Source: Paraglomus occultum (Eukaryota > Glomeromycota > Glomeromycetes > Paraglomerales > Paraglomeraceae). Taken from it: a DNA stretch of 64,000 nucleotides. A program made the translations under genes and the position numbers. Numbering within the stretch: position 1 is the first letter of the stretch; every line of letters starts with the position of its first letter. The stretch is from positions 1 through 64,000 of the forward strand of contig CAJVPJ010000026.1 in assembly GCA_910592205.1 (NCBI GenBank), given 5' to 3'. Below are positions 62,108-64,000 of this stretch, piece by piece. The notes under the pieces were generated by a model. That model searched no databases and was not told where the DNA came from. It saw only the letters and a list, made by a program, of their open reading frames with translations.

Positions 62108-64000
62108 ATGACGGACTATTTTTCAAAAGCGGCAGCGCTTGCACAAAGCGCTGCCAAGTTATCAAAAAAGATGTCCGAGGGTCTAGTCGAGAATGCTCGT
62201 GAATTGGGCTTGGAGGCAACGTCTAGTCAGCATTACTTTGACACTTCCGAGGAAAAAATGCAACATATCAGAAAACATTTGGATTCAAGACACGATAGAG
62301 AGAAATTAGATGGTCTAAAAAGATTGATTGCTGTAAGCCTTGATGTTTTCTTCATCATGATTATCCGTCAGCCGTATTCACACGTACGTTTTCTTTTAAC
62401 TCACGGGGCTTTTGACTTTACATAAAGATGATCTCAAAAGGCCGTGATGTGTCAGAATTTTTCCCAGACGTGGTAAAGAATGTAGCCTCGAACAATCTTG
62501 AAGTTCGAAAACTGGTCTATATATATCTACTTCGGTACGCAGAAGAAGAACCTGACGTTGCGTTGCTATCAATAAATACTTTTCAAAAAGACCTCACCGA
62601 CCAGAATCCAATTATTCGAGCGATGGCGTTGAGAGTTATGAGTGGAATACGAGTACCTATGATCGGTCCAATCGTTTTACTTGCTATCAAGAAGTGTATC
62701 GTTGATTTATCGCCGTACGTCAGGAAAACTGCTGCTCATGCTATTCCGAAATGTTACAGGTAAAGGTGAAAATGAGGAGATGCGTTATTTTCTTTTACTC
62801 GATGAAACCGAGATTTTGCTCGTGTTGAGAGTTGGAGATGTTTTTTATTTTAATCTATTTTGTTTCAATTTTAGTTTAGATCCTTCTCAAAAAGATGCAT
62901 TGGTTGAGATAATAACTACCATGCTTAACGACAAGTCTACATATACGATCGGAAGTGTGATAATGGCATTCAATGAAGTATGTCCAGAGAGACTGGATTT
63001 AATTCACCAGCATTATAGGAAACTATGTAGAATGTTAGTCGACGCTGAAGAATGGGGACAGATAGCAATAATAGGTCTGCTGATCAGATATGCAAGGTAA
63101 GCTGTTATTTATAACATTGATTTCTGTTGCTTTTGTATGGCATTATCTCTAAGTGGAGAGCTTAATCATGACCAGAACGCAGTTTCTAAATCCCAATCCT
63201 CAGGTAATGTTACTTGAGCATAATGGGCTGTTTGTGTGTATAACGAAAACCGTTAAGCAAGTCTAATTTTCACGTGATCATATTGCAGGGAATTAAGTCA
63301 TCTACTAAGAAAAAGTCACAAGCATTCTACTCGGATGAGAGCTCTGATTCATCCTCATCATCTGTTGACAAGCTTTTTGCTTTGGATCCAGATCATGACT
63401 TACTTCTCAAATCATGCATGCCATTACTACAAAGTCGGAACACTGCTGTAAATATTAACCGTCTACTAAGTTGTCAAATATGAGGGGCTTATACGCTTGT
63501 GGGTTAATGCAACTGTTATATTCATCAAAGGTTGTTCTATCAGTGGTCAAACTATTTTACTATCTTGCACCCGAGCAAGAAGCATATAAAATGGGAAAGT
63601 CACTAGTCAAACTACTCCGTTCTCATCGGGAGATACAATACGTTGTTCTCAAGAATATTATGGTGATAGCAACTCAGCGGCCGGTGCGTATGAGTCGAGC
63701 ACGATGATGACGAGAAAGTATTGCATTTGACAAACACTGTGCTTATTAATTATACTTTACTTTTTTTTACCTTAGAATTTGTTTGAGCCCCACCTCCAGC
63801 AATTTTTTGTTAGAGCGACTGATCCTGCCTTTATTCGTAACTTGAAACTAGAGATAATGACACTGATTGCGACTGAAAGTAATATCACATTTCTACTTCG
63901 AGAGCTTCAGGTTGTTGAATGAGCTTCGTATTCACATGTGTTATTGTGAAATGTGTCAGACATTTATTGATCACACCCACCACTCCTTTTTACATTTAGG
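62108..64000 (+). CDS. APL6: AP-3 complex beta subunit (5' part, truncated by window end)
   Basis: Exons seen: 62108-62332, 62428-62759, 62875-63096, 63176-63203, 63289-63447, 63531-63683, 63776-63910, and an acceptor TTTAG at 63995-63999 opening the next exon at 64000. The visible ~418 residues begin with a short amphipathic N-terminus and then form the adaptin_N HEAT/ARM trunk: [58 protein letters not shown] and [16 protein letters not shown] are classic beta-adaptin blocks. A Ser-rich acidic insert ([11 protein letters not shown], ~290) and the start motif fit AP-3 beta rather than AP-1/2 beta. AP-3 carries cargo from Golgi/endosome directly to the vacuole. The 28-nt fourth exon was placed by conservation (YARTQFLNP). 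The trunk end, hinge and ear lie beyond the window. Confidence 0.9.

Overview
The window looks like nuclear DNA of an early-diverging filamentous fungus, most consistently an arbuscular mycorrhizal fungus (Glomeromycotina). Evidence: an AT-rich genome with long gene-poor gaps; genes cut by many short GT-AG introns (about 60-210 bp, a few longer); two dispersed MATA-type HMG-box genes; relics of a transposase family with a D-N-x-x-x-Q-N-K core; a lineage-type gene with a degenerate PD-(D/E)XK-like motif; and a broken kinase-like gene. The lineage is inferred from gene content, not from a database search.

Layout. 1-6.5 kb: no convincing gene, local repeats and a 108-bp hairpin element. 6.5-11.2 kb (+): Ras-family GEF (SH3, three WW, polyQ, RasGEF_N, RasGEF). 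12.2-13.6 kb (+): lysine-rich Smr-domain protein followed by a G-quadruplex-like tract. 16.7-17.7 kb (+): MATA-HMG protein. 20.3-24.3 kb (+): FIG4-type Sac phosphoinositide phosphatase, 15 exons. 25.0-26.6 kb (-): SSH4/EAR1-like membrane SPRY protein with two PPxY motifs, convergent with FIG4. 29.4-31.9 kb (-): IML2/TTC39-type TPR protein with a 20-nt exon. 27.7-28.0 and 32.7-33.25 kb: two relics of the same transposase-like gene. 33.9-36.2 kb (-): lineage-type hypothetical gene. 37.4-37.5 kb (-): candidate small secreted protein. 38.3-39.1 kb: long inverted repeat abutting a broken kinase-like gene (39.1-39.96 kb, -). 42.3-47.0 kb (+): VPS41, 19 exons. 49.5-50.7 and 51.9-53.1 kb (+): tandem intronless phosphatidylserine-decarboxylase-family genes separated by repeats. 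53.4-54.35 kb: about 1 kb foldback element with ~300-bp inverted arms. 55.8-56.2 kb (-): possible small two-TM protein. 59.0-59.7 kb (+): second MATA-HMG gene. 62.1 kb to the end (+): 5' part of the AP-3 beta subunit gene, running off the window.

Several of the conserved genes serve endosome-vacuole traffic: FIG4 (PI(3,5)P2 turnover), SSH4-like (Rsp5 adaptor at endosome/vacuole), VPS41 (HOPS, also an AP-3 partner) and AP-3 beta. The least expected finding is that FIG4 and the convergent SSH4-like gene begin with the same roughly 47-residue segment, which suggests duplication of a 5' coding block and fusion to FIG4. Exon coordinates below were worked out by hand from splice signals, phase continuity and protein-family conservation; all CDS totals are divisible by three.
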